Assembly (NCBI GenBank): GCA_910584915.1
Contig: CAJUDM010000030.1
Coordinates: 1-39,023, forward strand
DNA length: 39,023 nt
From: an uncultured Lachnospiraceae bacterium
GTDB taxonomy: Bacteria; Bacillota; Clostridia; Lachnospirales; Lachnospiraceae
Reading direction: 5' to 3'
Positions within the stretch are counted from its first letter, which is position 1; each line of letters begins with the position of its first letter. Both the position numbers and the translations under genes were made by a program. Of this stretch, positions 16,822 to 26,500 are shown piece after piece. The notes beneath the pieces are model-generated. The model was not told where the DNA came from. It saw only the letters and a program-made list of their open reading frames with translations, and made no database searches.

Positions 16822-19353
16822 TCATTCCTCCGCTTTCACAAAATATATGATCGCGCTGCCAAGCGCAAGCAGCCCGAAGATACCAAGTCCGATCATTCTG
16901 AAGATAAACTGCCCAGAGCCGCCAAGCAGCCTGCTCAAAAAGAAGACGAGCGCACAGACAATCAAACCAACAACGATCGTACCGAAATATATCATCGCCT
17001 TCGGCGGCTCGTCGGGCGCGATCCCCGCATTCTCCATCAGATCTCCCAGACCGCCCGACAGAAAGATCTTCGCGATAAAAGCGCCCAGCCAGAGCACCAA
17101 AAACGCGATTGCCAGGACATAAACCCCTGTCTTTAATCCACCGGAATCCTCAGCGGAGCGATAGACATTGTAAAGCCCCGCCCCGGCGGCAGTCAGTGCG
17201 CAAAACCCGATAAAGATGCGGTGTATGGAATCGATAAAGTGATCCTTCCGGGAGCTGTCATGCCGGGGATCGATATCCCTCCCCATAAGGCAATTATAAT
17301 AGAGCTTTAATCCTCTCACCTGCTCCCTGTCAAGTTCCGCCTTCTTCGCCTCGCGGATCGCCATCTCCAGATCTTCCGCAAATCTTTCCCTCCAGCGGCT
17401 CTCTCTGAGAATGGAGGAATTCTCCACCCTCTCCTGCACCTTCGCCGGTGAAAAGACGGACATCTCACATCTTCTCTTAAAACAGTCACTGCACCAGGCG
17501 GGCGTCCGGAACTGATCGGATCTGTGGTCATAATACAGGCACAGCATGACGTCAAGGCTCTCTGCGTCTCTCCAGTTCCCGGCCTTTTTATATTCTCTGC
17601 GCAGTGTTTTCTGAAGCGCTTCTTTCTCACCGTCATCCTGCAGTATCTCGTCCGTCAGAAGCAGATCGATCATAAAGTCCCTGTTCTGCTCAAAATCGCT
17701 CCTGATCAGCCGCATCAGATCAGCTACAGCTGCTGCCTTTCTGCTTTTCTGGACCACGCTGTCAATTTTGCAGTCTCTGTATTCCTCATACTTTTCCGGA
17801 TCAAACCATGTCAGGTCGAAGCGCTCCCAGAGTTTTTCATAGGCATCCTTCAACACATCGCCCATCTCCGCCTCAACTCGCTTCATAAATTTGACCAACA
17901 GCCTGCTGGCTGTCTTTTCCGCCTGTTGGAAACTCTCAAAGCTGTCCACCGCATTTATTTTTTCGAGGATCAGCTTCTTAAAAATGCCGAGCGCCGTCCG
18001 ATACCCGTCAGGCGTCATAAATTCTCCCTGATCCTCAGACAGGAAAGCGTCCACCTTATCCAGATCGCTCAATATACCCGTCAGATATTCCGTCTCATAG
18101 TAATGCACATAATAATCTTCATCCTGGCTGCGGATCATGCGGCATACCGACGCGAACTGCTCCCCGTTTTCCCTCAGTTCATTTAACGTCCTGTATCCCT
18201 TTTTTCCCTGCCTCACCACAGACATGGCAAAATACCGGTCCATCTCCTGCCTGCAGCGCTCGTCCGTCGTCTTTTCATAGAACTTCTGAAGACGGTTTTT
18301 CACTTTCTTATCGGTTATCTCATACCCGCTCTCACCTGTCAGGCAGACCAGATCCGCCAGATAACTGCCGGCCTCCGCGCTGTCCGCCGGATTGCAGGCA
18401 ATAAAATTCTGCAGAAGTTCGGGCGCCTCATCCGGCGAAATACCACCCGCCCGATTTCTCCTGATCTCCGACTGATAAGCCGCCTCCACCTGATGGCACG
18501 CCGCCTCCTTCAGCGGATTTTCAAAAGCTTTGTCAGTAAAATCCGCCATTTTCTCAAATACTTTTTCTCTGACAGCTCTCTGGGCGAGAGGCATACGGTA
18601 CAGTTCGGTAAACTGCAGCAAATCCATCCTGGCGGTATCGCAGGAAAACTCATGGCTGTCCAGGTCAGCATAGTTGCCGCCCTCCCTCTCGCTCGACAGA
18701 TAGACCGCAGCCTTCGCCCCGCTATAGGAAAAACCGGAAACCTTTATCCTGAGGTGAAAGGGAAGCCCTTCCATGATCAGGTACAATAACTCCCTGTAGG
18801 CCTGTTTATACTCCTCGAGCGGAAGATCGCACTTGATGCACAGCGGATCGCCGCCATCGATGGCGCACAAAGCCCCCAGCATCAACTTCCGGTAATCCTC
18901 ATCGGATAGGTGGTATTTCTCCGCCAGCACGCTGAAATCCGGCATCTTTCCCGTCTCAAAACCTTCCTTCACGGGGTACGCCCGCACGGACTCGTCGTAC
19001 TCCAGTTGAAAATTCTCATCCAGTATGCCGCACAGCCGGGATGGCTCCCTGCACAACTCATAATAGTCCGACAGGTTAAAGCAATAGCCGTGCACATAAG
19101 TGACGCCTCTGGCGTCCTCGCCGGACGCCGCATAATTGACATGCAGCAGATATACAAAACGGTCGTACAGAAAAAGCCCCAGGTTGGTGACGGGCATGGT
19201 CCCTCTCCGTTTTAATTCAGTCAGATTCGCCGCCAGCCCCTGAAATCCGTCCTTGGCGATCTTCGACATTCCCTCCGAAGGGGAAACAATATTCCAACCC
19301 GCGTTAGCTCCCTGTTTTCCCCTGCGAAAATATCCTGCCTGATACAGCTTCAT
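16822..19353 (-). CDS. GTPase-associated protein (GAP1-like) with four C-terminal membrane helices
   Basis: The 843-residue protein begins with a conserved-looking module (Lys-Leu-Tyr-Gln-Ala-Gly-Tyr near the start, then Asn-Leu-Gly-Leu-Phe-Leu and a Tyr-Val-His-Gly-Tyr-Cys-Phe segment). I associate it from memory with the GAP1 N-terminal and middle domains found next to double-GTPase genes in bacterial conflict systems. The middle, about 300-700, is mainly charged and helical. The C-terminus has four hydrophobic segments at roughly 708-728, 740-765, 785-807 and 818-838, so it is a membrane protein with a large cytosolic part. It directly follows the P-loop GTPase gene (30-base gap, AGGAGG site), as expected for a GTPase partner. 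The family assignment needs an HMM check. Confidence 0.7.
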   Translation of the reverse strand: MKLYQAGYFRRGKQGANAGWNIVSPSEGMSKIAKDGFQGLAANLTELKRRGTMPVTNLGLFLYDRFVYLLHVNYAASGEDARGVTYVHGYCFNLSDYYELCREPSRLCGILDENFQLEYDESVRAYPVKEGFETGKMPDFSVLAEKYHLSDEDYRKLMLGALCAIDGGDPLCIKCDLPLEEYKQAYRELLYLIMEGLPFHLRIKVSGFSYSGAKAAVYLSSEREGGNYADLDSHEFSCDTARMDLLQFTELYRMPLAQRAVREKVFEKMADFTDKAFENPLKEAACHQVEAAYQSEIRRNRAGGISPDEAPELLQNFIACNPADSAEAGSYLADLVCLTGESGYEITDKKVKNRLQKFYEKTTDERCRQEMDRYFAMSVVRQGKKGYRTLNELRENGEQFASVCRMIRSQDEDYYVHYYETEYLTGILSDLDKVDAFLSEDQGEFMTPDGYRTALGIFKKLILEKINAVDSFESFQQAEKTASRLLVKFMKRVEAEMGDVLKDAYEKLWERFDLTWFDPEKYEEYRDCKIDSVVQKSRKAAAVADLMRLIRSDFEQNRDFMIDLLLTDEILQDDGEKEALQKTLRREYKKAGNWRDAESLDVMLCLYYDHRSDQFRTPAWCSDCFKRRCEMSVFSPAKVQERVENSSILRESRWRERFAEDLEMAIREAKKAELDREQVRGLKLYYNCLMGRDIDPRHDSSRKDHFIDSIHRIFIGFCALTAAGAGLYNVYRSAEDSGGLKTGVYVLAIAFLVLWLGAFIAKIFLSGGLGDLMENAGIAPDEPPKAMIYFGTIVVGLIVCALVFFLSRLLGGSGQFIFRMIGLGIFGLLALGSAIIYFVKAEE

Positions 19354-19383
19354 TATCCATTCCTCCTGCTTTTTCCAAACTCG

Positions 19384-20748
19384 TCAGCGTTTCTTGCCAA
19401 ACCCAAAGATACTGACCTTTTTTCCCCCCTTCGGTTCCGGCGGTGCCACCACCCTCTTGCGGATCTCCGGTATGATATGGAGCTGGTATAAGATCCAGAA
19501 GATCGGATCCTCCACCCTGACGGTCTCGGGATCCTCCTCTATCATGGAGTACGACACATCGCCCTCATCCTTCACGACCGCAGCCACATTGAGCGCCGAA
19601 AAAGCGAACATCGCTTTCGTCGAAAAGCACTCGTTCAGGGAATCCATAAAGATCTTTCCCTGCATGGAATTGTTTTCCGGCTTAAGCAGTTCATGCACCT
19701 CCCTGTTCATCATATTGAAATCTTCGGCAGGAAAACCGTAGCCGTTATATTCCCTGTAATCGATATCGCGCAGGAAATTCTTATCCGGATCGACACACCC
19801 GCGCAGAAGGTCGCTCTTGGAGAGCGCCACCGCGATCGGGATAGTGCTCTTTCCCCCGGCGCTCTCCGCCACAAAGGTATTGTACATCGCCTCTATGACC
19901 TTCTCCGGCTGTACTGCCTCCGTCTCTCCCCTCAGATAGCCGCCGATATGGAACACCTCATGGAACTGCCTGGGATCCACGACCATGATGATACCGTCCG
20001 CGTTCTCGATAAAAGGACCGTACTTTTCCATCTGTTCCGGCACCACGCAGTTCTCGCCCGCGATATCATAAAATACCAGCGTGTATGTCATATTCTGGCT
20101 GTTTCTCACATTCAGCGGAAGCGGTTTCGTCAGGATATGGGTGGCGTTGCCCGTGGGGAGCGGCTGTCCCTTCTCCACCCTGTGGCTCTCGATAAACTCA
20201 TCCACCTCGGCGTGGGTCCCCACCACTGTCATGCCCGCCCTCGCGAGGATCCCCTTGATCTGTCTGAGCACCTGCGAGAGATACACTGTCTTGCCGGAAC
20301 TGGTGATCCCCACCACGGCGATATACTTCACCGGATATTTTCCAAAGGCAAATGGCAGCCTGTTATGGCAGTGCGGACAGATCCTGATCTTGGAGTGGGC
20401 TCCCTCCGAATCCACCACCTCATTGATAAAACCGTCGCTGTCCGCGCTGTGCGTCCCTTTCAGATAGGACATCTTCGCGTTCTGTCCGGGCGGTTCGGTA
20501 TTCCAGATCACCGGATGCTTCGCGTACTGATCGTCATCCGGGCGGCTTCCCGGATACTTCTTCCAGAATTCCTCAAAAACCGGATCCTCCGCCTCCAGAA
20601 ACGCCTTTTTCGCCTCCGCCTCCTCAGCCGACATATCTTCCAGATCCTGCTCCATGTACACTGTCTCCGTCCGGAAAGCGACCGCCGCAGGCACAAACTT
20701 TTTAAAACAATAAGGACACTTACATACTGTACTGTTTATATTTCCCAT
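19384..20748 (-). CDS. P-loop GTPase of the double-GTPase (DO-GTPase2-like) type
   Basis: The 454-residue cytosolic protein has a clear P-loop Gly147-Ile-Thr-Ser-Ser-Gly-Lys-Thr154. A DxxG-type switch motif Asp228-Ile-Ala-Gly-Glu follows, and a Ser-Lys-Ser-Asp segment (310-313) takes the place of the NKxD base-specificity motif. Two CxxC pairs (Cys11/Cys14 and Cys124/Cys127) are separated by a 110-residue insert and probably form one zinc site just before the GTPase domain. The arrangement resembles the DO-GTPase2 family, known from gene neighbourhoods with GAP1 and VWA proteins. The gene lies 15 bases after the upstream stop and immediately before the GAP1-like gene. It would act as the nucleotide switch of the system; GTP rather than ATP use is an inference from the motif. 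Confidence 0.8.
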   Translation of the reverse strand: MGNINSTVCKCPYCFKKFVPAAVAFRTETVYMEQDLEDMSAEEAEAKKAFLEAEDPVFEEFWKKYPGSRPDDDQYAKHPVIWNTEPPGQNAKMSYLKGTHSADSDGFINEVVDSEGAHSKIRICPHCHNRLPFAFGKYPVKYIAVVGITSSGKTVYLSQVLRQIKGILARAGMTVVGTHAEVDEFIESHRVEKGQPLPTGNATHILTKPLPLNVRNSQNMTYTLVFYDIAGENCVVPEQMEKYGPFIENADGIIMVVDPRQFHEVFHIGGYLRGETEAVQPEKVIEAMYNTFVAESAGGKSTIPIAVALSKSDLLRGCVDPDKNFLRDIDYREYNGYGFPAEDFNMMNREVHELLKPENNSMQGKIFMDSLNECFSTKAMFAFSALNVAAVVKDEGDVSYSMIEEDPETVRVEDPIFWILYQLHIIPEIRKRVVAPPEPKGGKKVSIFGFGKKR

Positions 20749-20763
20749 CCTCTCTCAGCTCCC

Positions 20764-21441
20764 TCATACATTTTTATAGAACTCCCTGTACTCATTCCGT
20801 ATCCGGACCGAAACCTCCGCATCCTTCGGTACCATGACGGACAAAATCTTCCCCAGGCACTTCTCCGGCAGCGGAAAATCGATGTTGAGCGGATCCACAT
20901 GGTACATGATGGCGCCCTCTTTATAACTCTCAAGCGAAGGCAGTTTCAGGAGGCACTCCTTCTGTTTTGAAAAAGCCTTTGTCTTATAGGTGATCTCCGG
21001 GTGCACCATCACCGGCACATGGAGCACATTCTGCTCCCCCTCCGGCTCTATGACCTGAAGCAGCTTCTTCCCCTCGTCATAGGCGCACACATAGACGCTG
21101 ATCGTGTAGGGCACTCCCCTCTTCAACTCTCCGGCAGGCAGAAAATAGCATTTCTTGCTGCTCAGAAATTCCTTCTCGCTGCAGCAGAACGCCTTAAAAC
21201 CCCCGCTCTCCTCGAAGAAGGGACGCCTGGAATCGGAAAATATGATATTCTCGTCCGATCCCGCTGCCTTTGTCGCCTTCTCAAGCGCCGGCTTCAACGC
21301 AAAGGTATATCTGCTGTCATACACAAAGATCAGAAAGTGGCTGCCTTCCTTGAATCTCCAGCTGATCTGTACGTTTTTTTCTTCCCTTGTCAGCGAAAAT
21401 TCCCTTGTCTGGTATTCCGCCGAATATTTTCGAACTTTCAT
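20764..21441 (-). CDS. Orphan beta-rich protein of the tubulin-like operon (225 aa)
   Basis: I do not recognise a family. The protein has no signal peptide or membrane segment. Alternating hydrophobic patterns with many short strands suggest one or two beta-sandwich domains (for example Val-Gln-Ile-Ser-Trp-Arg-Phe and Tyr-Thr-Ile-Ser-Val-Tyr-Val). It is probably cytosolic. An AAGGGG site lies before the ATG. The 82-base gap on its upstream side contains a small GGCAGC/GCTGCC hairpin (21502-21516). Its place between the 664-residue orphan and the GTPase suggests a structural or adaptor subunit. Confidence 0.7.
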   Translation of the reverse strand: MKVRKYSAEYQTREFSLTREEKNVQISWRFKEGSHFLIFVYDSRYTFALKPALEKATKAAGSDENIIFSDSRRPFFEESGGFKAFCCSEKEFLSSKKCYFLPAGELKRGVPYTISVYVCAYDEGKKLLQVIEPEGEQNVLHVPVMVHPEITYKTKAFSKQKECLLKLPSLESYKEGAIMYHVDPLNIDFPLPEKCLGKILSVMVPKDAEVSVRIRNEYREFYKNV

Positions 21442-21523
21442 ATCGTTTCCCCTTTATTTCCATGAGCAACGAGCCAGACAGCCGTGCCTGAACGGGTATC
21501 TGGCAGCTTTGCTGCCGGGTATT

Positions 21524-23518
21524 TTACTCCTCAAAGTCGATCAAATGTAAGAGCTCCGGCCTGTTGATATCATAGACCTCGATCTGCTCGATGCAGTCCG
21601 TCCTGTTGATATCGAACAGCTGGAAATCAATGCCGTTGCCCGGCGCGTTCGCGAGATATTTCGCGTACTCCGCGCTCTCGTTGATCAGATAATAGCCTCC
21701 CATCTTCATGGGTGCCACATCGATCGCATTCTTCAGCCGGATGCTGCCCATCAGCATCTCCTGCAGTTCCTGCGTCACCAGAATCTGTCTCTGCGTCGCG
21801 TTCATATTGTTCATGCGGGCATCGATCTCCTCCTCAAAATTGTAGGTGAAGGTCTTTTCCCTTATCATCTTAAGGAAAACCTCCCATATGGCATCCAGGA
21901 TCTCCTCCATGCTCTCCCTGGTCCTGAACACCTGGGGGAATGTCGATTCCTTCGCGTTGATCTTCCTGTTTCTGCTGACAAAATCTTTCACCGCCGCAGT
22001 GTAGAATTTTTCCAGGGACTCCGACTCCTCCCCGGTCACGATCTGCTCCTGGCCGACCTCCTTCTGACAGCGGAGATAGTTTTCCTCATGCTTCTTCGCC
22101 CTCTCCAAAAGTCCGAGCAGTTCAGAGCGCATCGTATTCTTCACAATATCGCTGAACAGCTTTCTGCTCCGCTCGACAGCCGCCGCTCCCAGCGTTCTCT
22201 CGAGCGTATCCCGCACGCCGATCCCCTTGATCATATATTCCGAATTGAAGATATCGTCCACTATATACTCTTTCTTACTTAATTCCAGCAGATCCATGAA
22301 GGAAAAAGCGCTGTTCAATATCTCCCGGATCTGCCTTGTGCACTCCTCCTTTTCCTGCTCCTGCTGCCAGAAACTCTCCGCAGGCTCCAGAAAGTACATC
22401 CTGACATAGGCTGAGAGGGCTTCCATCGTCATATTGTCCACAACCTTCATGATGCCCATGGCATTTCCCTGCCCTTTTTTCACATCCTTATCCAGGCTGT
22501 CCCTATTGCGCCCCAAAAAGGGAAGATAGGCGAATCCCCTCTCATCGGGAAAATGCTGTACGATCTTCTTCTGAAACAGCTCCTCCGCGAACCTGATGCC
22601 GTTGTTCGGGCTGATCTGCAGCTTCTCCCGCACCTCCTTATCCGAGATATCAGCGGACATGTTCTGTTCTTCATCCCGGTACATCTCCTCTAGCAGTGCC
22701 GAGAGCGCAATGACTGCGATCTCCTCCGTGCGCTTCGTCTTTAACGCATAGGAAACTGTCTTGATCCCGTTGTACAGGTTTTTATTGGAACCGGCAACTC
22801 CCTTCTTATTCCCGCCGAGCAGTATGATGTTCGCCACCAGGCGGTAATTCTGCCAGATCTTATTCTTTCCCAGCATATTGCCGGACTGCAGATAATTGCT
22901 TAGCAGATAGATCGTGCCGCCGTAATTCTCTTCCTTCTTTGTCTTGATATACTGAAGCACCTCATCGGACGCCTCCACCCTGCCGCCCAGAGGATTCTGA
23001 TCCAGCATCAGATACAGCGTCTTCAAATCGTTCGTGTGAAACTGGCTGTTCGTATCGAGAAACAGATCATAGTAATCCTTTCCGTCCTCCTCCGCCCCGT
23101 CGAGCACAAACTCCATCTTCACGCTGCTCTTGTCGGTAAAAATCTTTTCATCCTCCTCCAGCATATTGATGATAGCGGCATTCAGGGCGTCAGCAAAATC
23201 TGTCTCCTTCGTATCCCATTTTTCCTCGGCACCGTAGTACTCGGCGCTCTTCAACAGTCTGCACTTAAAACCGTCCTCTTTTTTGACCACGTTCAGATAG
23301 CGCAGAAAACGGGCGTTGTTCCAGTTGGCGTCCAGCGTATCCTTGATATGGCGCATATGTTCCCTGCTCTTTTCGCCCATCATAATGACCACCACCGGGT
23401 ACCGCGCCAGATTGCCGCCGCTCTCCCCCCGCTGGCCCTCGTTCAGCTTCTTGATACAGCCTTCCAGCAATTCTTTCCCGCTGTGGAACTGCTGTTCACT
23501 TCCGTCTGTCTTTCCCAT
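21524..23518 (-). CDS. Orphan protein of the tubulin-like operon (664 aa)
   Basis: The protein follows the large tubulin-like gene and has no signal peptide or membrane helix. An N-terminal segment (about 40-75) starts with a hydrophobic strand Tyr-Pro-Val-Val-Val-Ile-Met-Met-Gly. A middle part (about 210-290) has strand-helix patterns with a Leu-Leu-Gly-Gly-Asn motif, and the C-terminal half is charged and helical. No nucleotide-binding motif is visible. One possibility is a degenerate tubulin or Rossmann-like fold that pairs with the tubulin-like protein, but that is speculation. The GGGGGAG site is unusually close to the ATG (about 2 bases), so expression may depend on coupling or on the hairpin upstream (23539-23570). 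Confidence 0.75.
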   Translation of the reverse strand: MGKTDGSEQQFHSGKELLEGCIKKLNEGQRGESGGNLARYPVVVIMMGEKSREHMRHIKDTLDANWNNARFLRYLNVVKKEDGFKCRLLKSAEYYGAEEKWDTKETDFADALNAAIINMLEEDEKIFTDKSSVKMEFVLDGAEEDGKDYYDLFLDTNSQFHTNDLKTLYLMLDQNPLGGRVEASDEVLQYIKTKKEENYGGTIYLLSNYLQSGNMLGKNKIWQNYRLVANIILLGGNKKGVAGSNKNLYNGIKTVSYALKTKRTEEIAVIALSALLEEMYRDEEQNMSADISDKEVREKLQISPNNGIRFAEELFQKKIVQHFPDERGFAYLPFLGRNRDSLDKDVKKGQGNAMGIMKVVDNMTMEALSAYVRMYFLEPAESFWQQEQEKEECTRQIREILNSAFSFMDLLELSKKEYIVDDIFNSEYMIKGIGVRDTLERTLGAAAVERSRKLFSDIVKNTMRSELLGLLERAKKHEENYLRCQKEVGQEQIVTGEESESLEKFYTAAVKDFVSRNRKINAKESTFPQVFRTRESMEEILDAIWEVFLKMIREKTFTYNFEEEIDARMNNMNATQRQILVTQELQEMLMGSIRLKNAIDVAPMKMGGYYLINESAEYAKYLANAPGNGIDFQLFDINRTDCIEQIEVYDINRPELLHLIDFEE

Positions 23519-23538
23519 TGCTCCCCCGTTTCATAAAA

Positions 23539-23570
23539 GTATCCTGCAGCCCTGCCGTGCCACAGGATAC
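23539..23570 (-). promoter_or_regulatory. Intercistronic hairpin between the large tubulin-like gene and the 664-aa gene
   Basis: GTATCCTG (23539-23546) pairs perfectly with CAGGATAC (23563-23570). In the minus-strand transcript the stem follows the tubulin-like stop by about a dozen bases and is followed by only four T residues. It may act as an attenuator, processing site or 3' stabiliser that sets the subunit ratio. Confidence 0.45.
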
Positions 23571-23582
23571 TCTCCATATATC

Positions 23583-26500
23583 TTAAATATTCTGTAACTT
23601 AAATACCTCGAATGCCTTCATAAACTCTGTATAGAATTCCTCGATCTCACCTCGTTTCAGATCAGCCGCATACAGCGTCATATAGCTGCTGATCCTCTGG
23701 GGCATCTTCGCGTTCAGGCTTAAGATCGCCGCATTCACCTCAGGAGAATCCTCCTCGTCCATGCGCGTCATGGTCAGCGCCTCGATCTTCTTCTTGATCG
23801 GCTCATCCAGAGTCTGGTAGGTCATGAACGCCTGGTATGCGCCTGCCTGGCCGTATTCCATGCTGCTGTTCTGCAGCTCCACCTCTTTCGGGATCCCGAA
23901 CTCGTCATACCTGTAGACGATCTTCTTGCCGTAGGTGAGCACGCCGGTGAAGATCGCGTTGAAGAAGTTATTCTTCTCGCGGGCTTCCCTGCCGCCTGCC
24001 TGCAGCTGCTCTCGCAACTGAGCCATCCTGGCGTCTATGGCGCTCTTCTTCTCCAGCTCCTTATGTACCATCTCGTTGAGCACGGGCGAGAGCAGATAAA
24101 AGTCTAACATCACCTGCTTGTCGCTGCCCTCCACGGCGTTGGGATGCTCGATCCTTACCGTGTCCACTTTGGCTCTCACTTCATTTACCCTGGCTTCCAC
24201 TTTCTGGATCACGCCGTTCAGCGTCCCCGCATCCAGGGAGCCGACGTCTCTCCCGCCCGCCGCCTCCTTCAGGCACTGCTCCAGATCCAGATCCTCTGTC
24301 CTGCGGATATCCCAGTTGCCCATGACATCCTGCTGTACGATGCCTGCCGACTCAGCCTCCGCAAATTCTGCGAGCAGCGCCTCGTTCTTCTTCGCGATGC
24401 GCTCCTCCGTCGCAGTCACCTCAAAGCTTGCGGGGATCGGGGACGGAAGCATCTCATTCCAGTTGACCTCCCCTCTCTCGTACAGATGCCTGCCCGGCTT
24501 CTTATCCGCCTCGTAGGCGTGCTGCAGCTCCTGGATTCCCTGGTAGGCGAACATCGGCAGCCCGCTGTGGAAGCGCATCATCGAGAGCTTGTCGGTGATG
24601 TAGGATTCCCTCACGGTGACGCCGTAACCTCCCGCGAAATCGTACGCCGCCTGCTTGATCTCCGCCGCATCGAAGGGCACCGTCAGAGTATTCTGCTTTC
24701 CGGTCTCCTTCTGGTACATGGAGTTCAGCCAGAACAACGGCGTGGAATCCCTCCACAGTTTGTCTTCGATAATATTGGATTTGATCTTGTCTGTCAGGAG
24801 CACTGTATTTTCTGTCTGGAATTTCTCGCGCAGATAGTCCGTCATCGTCTTCTTCGTCGCGTCACCGAACTCCCTCAGCACAAAGTCGGAGATCAGCTTG
24901 CTGATCTCGTTCTCATCCTGGTTGATCCACTTCTTGCAGTTGTCAAGCAGGTTGATCATCAGATCGTAGAGCGTCTGCCCCAGATCCAACTTCTTGATCA
25001 CCTCATCCAGGCCGTCCTGCACATCGTTCACAGACAAAATCTTCCAGGTGTAGGAATTCTCGCTCTTTACGCCCTCCGACAGGATCTTCGCGTTCTCCGC
25101 AAAGGTCTCCCTCAGGGCGTCCAGCACAGTGGTCAGGATACTGAAGAAACTCTGGTCCAGATTGACAAGCTGCCTCTTGTACTCTGTCAGCACCGACTCC
25201 ATGTTCTTGAGCATCTCGACCCGATAGTGGTGCACATACAGATTGTTCAGGGCGTTCTTATATTCTGTGAGACGGCTGTTCTTATTGAGCGCCCCCGCCC
25301 CGTCCATCCTGAGCTTCGCCTGGTTGTACTCATCGTCGCGCAGCTGCGACTGGCGCATCTCGTGTGCGAGATTCTCCTTGTTCTTGGCGATAAAACCGTC
25401 CACCGCGTGGATCAGGTTCTGGTTGTTCTGCCCATACAGCAGCCTCTTGGCATAGAACGCACCGAAGTCCAGGTTGGATATAAAATCGTCGCACAGCCCC
25501 TTGTAGGTTCTGTTGATCAGGGAGGTGCTCTCCTTCGAAATCTCAAAATCCTTGCTGATATTCTCGATCAGATCCTTATAATTCTCCTCCATCTTCCCCT
25601 TGTTGTGGGAGAGATAATCAGCGGCCCTGTCCACGAACTTGCTGTTGCCCATGGTCTGATACATCCTCGCGTCGAAGGCATCCGGGAACATCACGGCGCC
25701 CGGGCAGCCTTTTGTCAGCGCTTTGCGGATGTCCTCATACTGCAGCTGCTTGTTGACAAGGAACATATCCCGCTCCTTCTCTATGGGAATCCTGTCGTAC
25801 ATCTCCCTGTAGCACTCGAAGAGCCTGGAGCCCAGGTAGGTAGCGATCTCCGACAACGGCATCACCGCCACGGAAGCGCCCAGGATATTGTAATCCACGC
25901 CCGCACCGTGCTGCATCACGATACCCGCCTTGATGGAATTCAGGTTGGAGATATGCCCCTCCAAAGTCAAGCCGGAGTTGTTCTTATCGTCCGACCCCTC
26001 AGGCAGCTTTACCCTGGCTAAAAAGCTGATGATGAAATCCGTCACCACGCCCATCGCGTACTGGTAGCCATTGGGAATCCTGTTTCCCGTGGAGTCCGTC
26101 GTGGAGATCAGATAACACAGATCCACCGGCTTCATATTGAAATCCAGCTTTGTGAAACCGTAGTTCATCTTAAAGCTGTCCTTATTCTTGCCGAAATTCA
26201 TGCAGTAATCCAGCTCCTGCAGCGCCGCGTAGCCGTTCACCTTGATATACTTGCTGATCAGAGGATTCTCACGCACTTCCGTCACGGACAGATTGACATC
26301 CGGCAGGAAGAAATAGCCGCACACGCTGGACTCCGGCTTGCCGATCTCCTGGAGGGCTTTTCTCACCAGATAGCAGATATCAAGGAACGTGCCGCTCCCG
26401 GTACCACCGGAGATACCCGCACAGATATGGATGTTCAGCTTGCCGGTCTTCGCCCCTAAAAGGGCTTCCTCCATGACGGATTTCAACTTTGCGTAGAGGG

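Noticed and set aside
19693..20970. A 425-codon plus-strand frame opposite the P-loop GTPase gene
   Set aside because: It is antisense to the GTPase with its clear P-loop and spans an operon junction; no start signal.
24144..26021. A 625-codon plus-strand frame opposite the large tubulin-like gene
   Set aside because: It is a shadow frame rich in His, Leu and Gln, without a ribosome binding site; the opposite strand has a coherent protein with family motifs.
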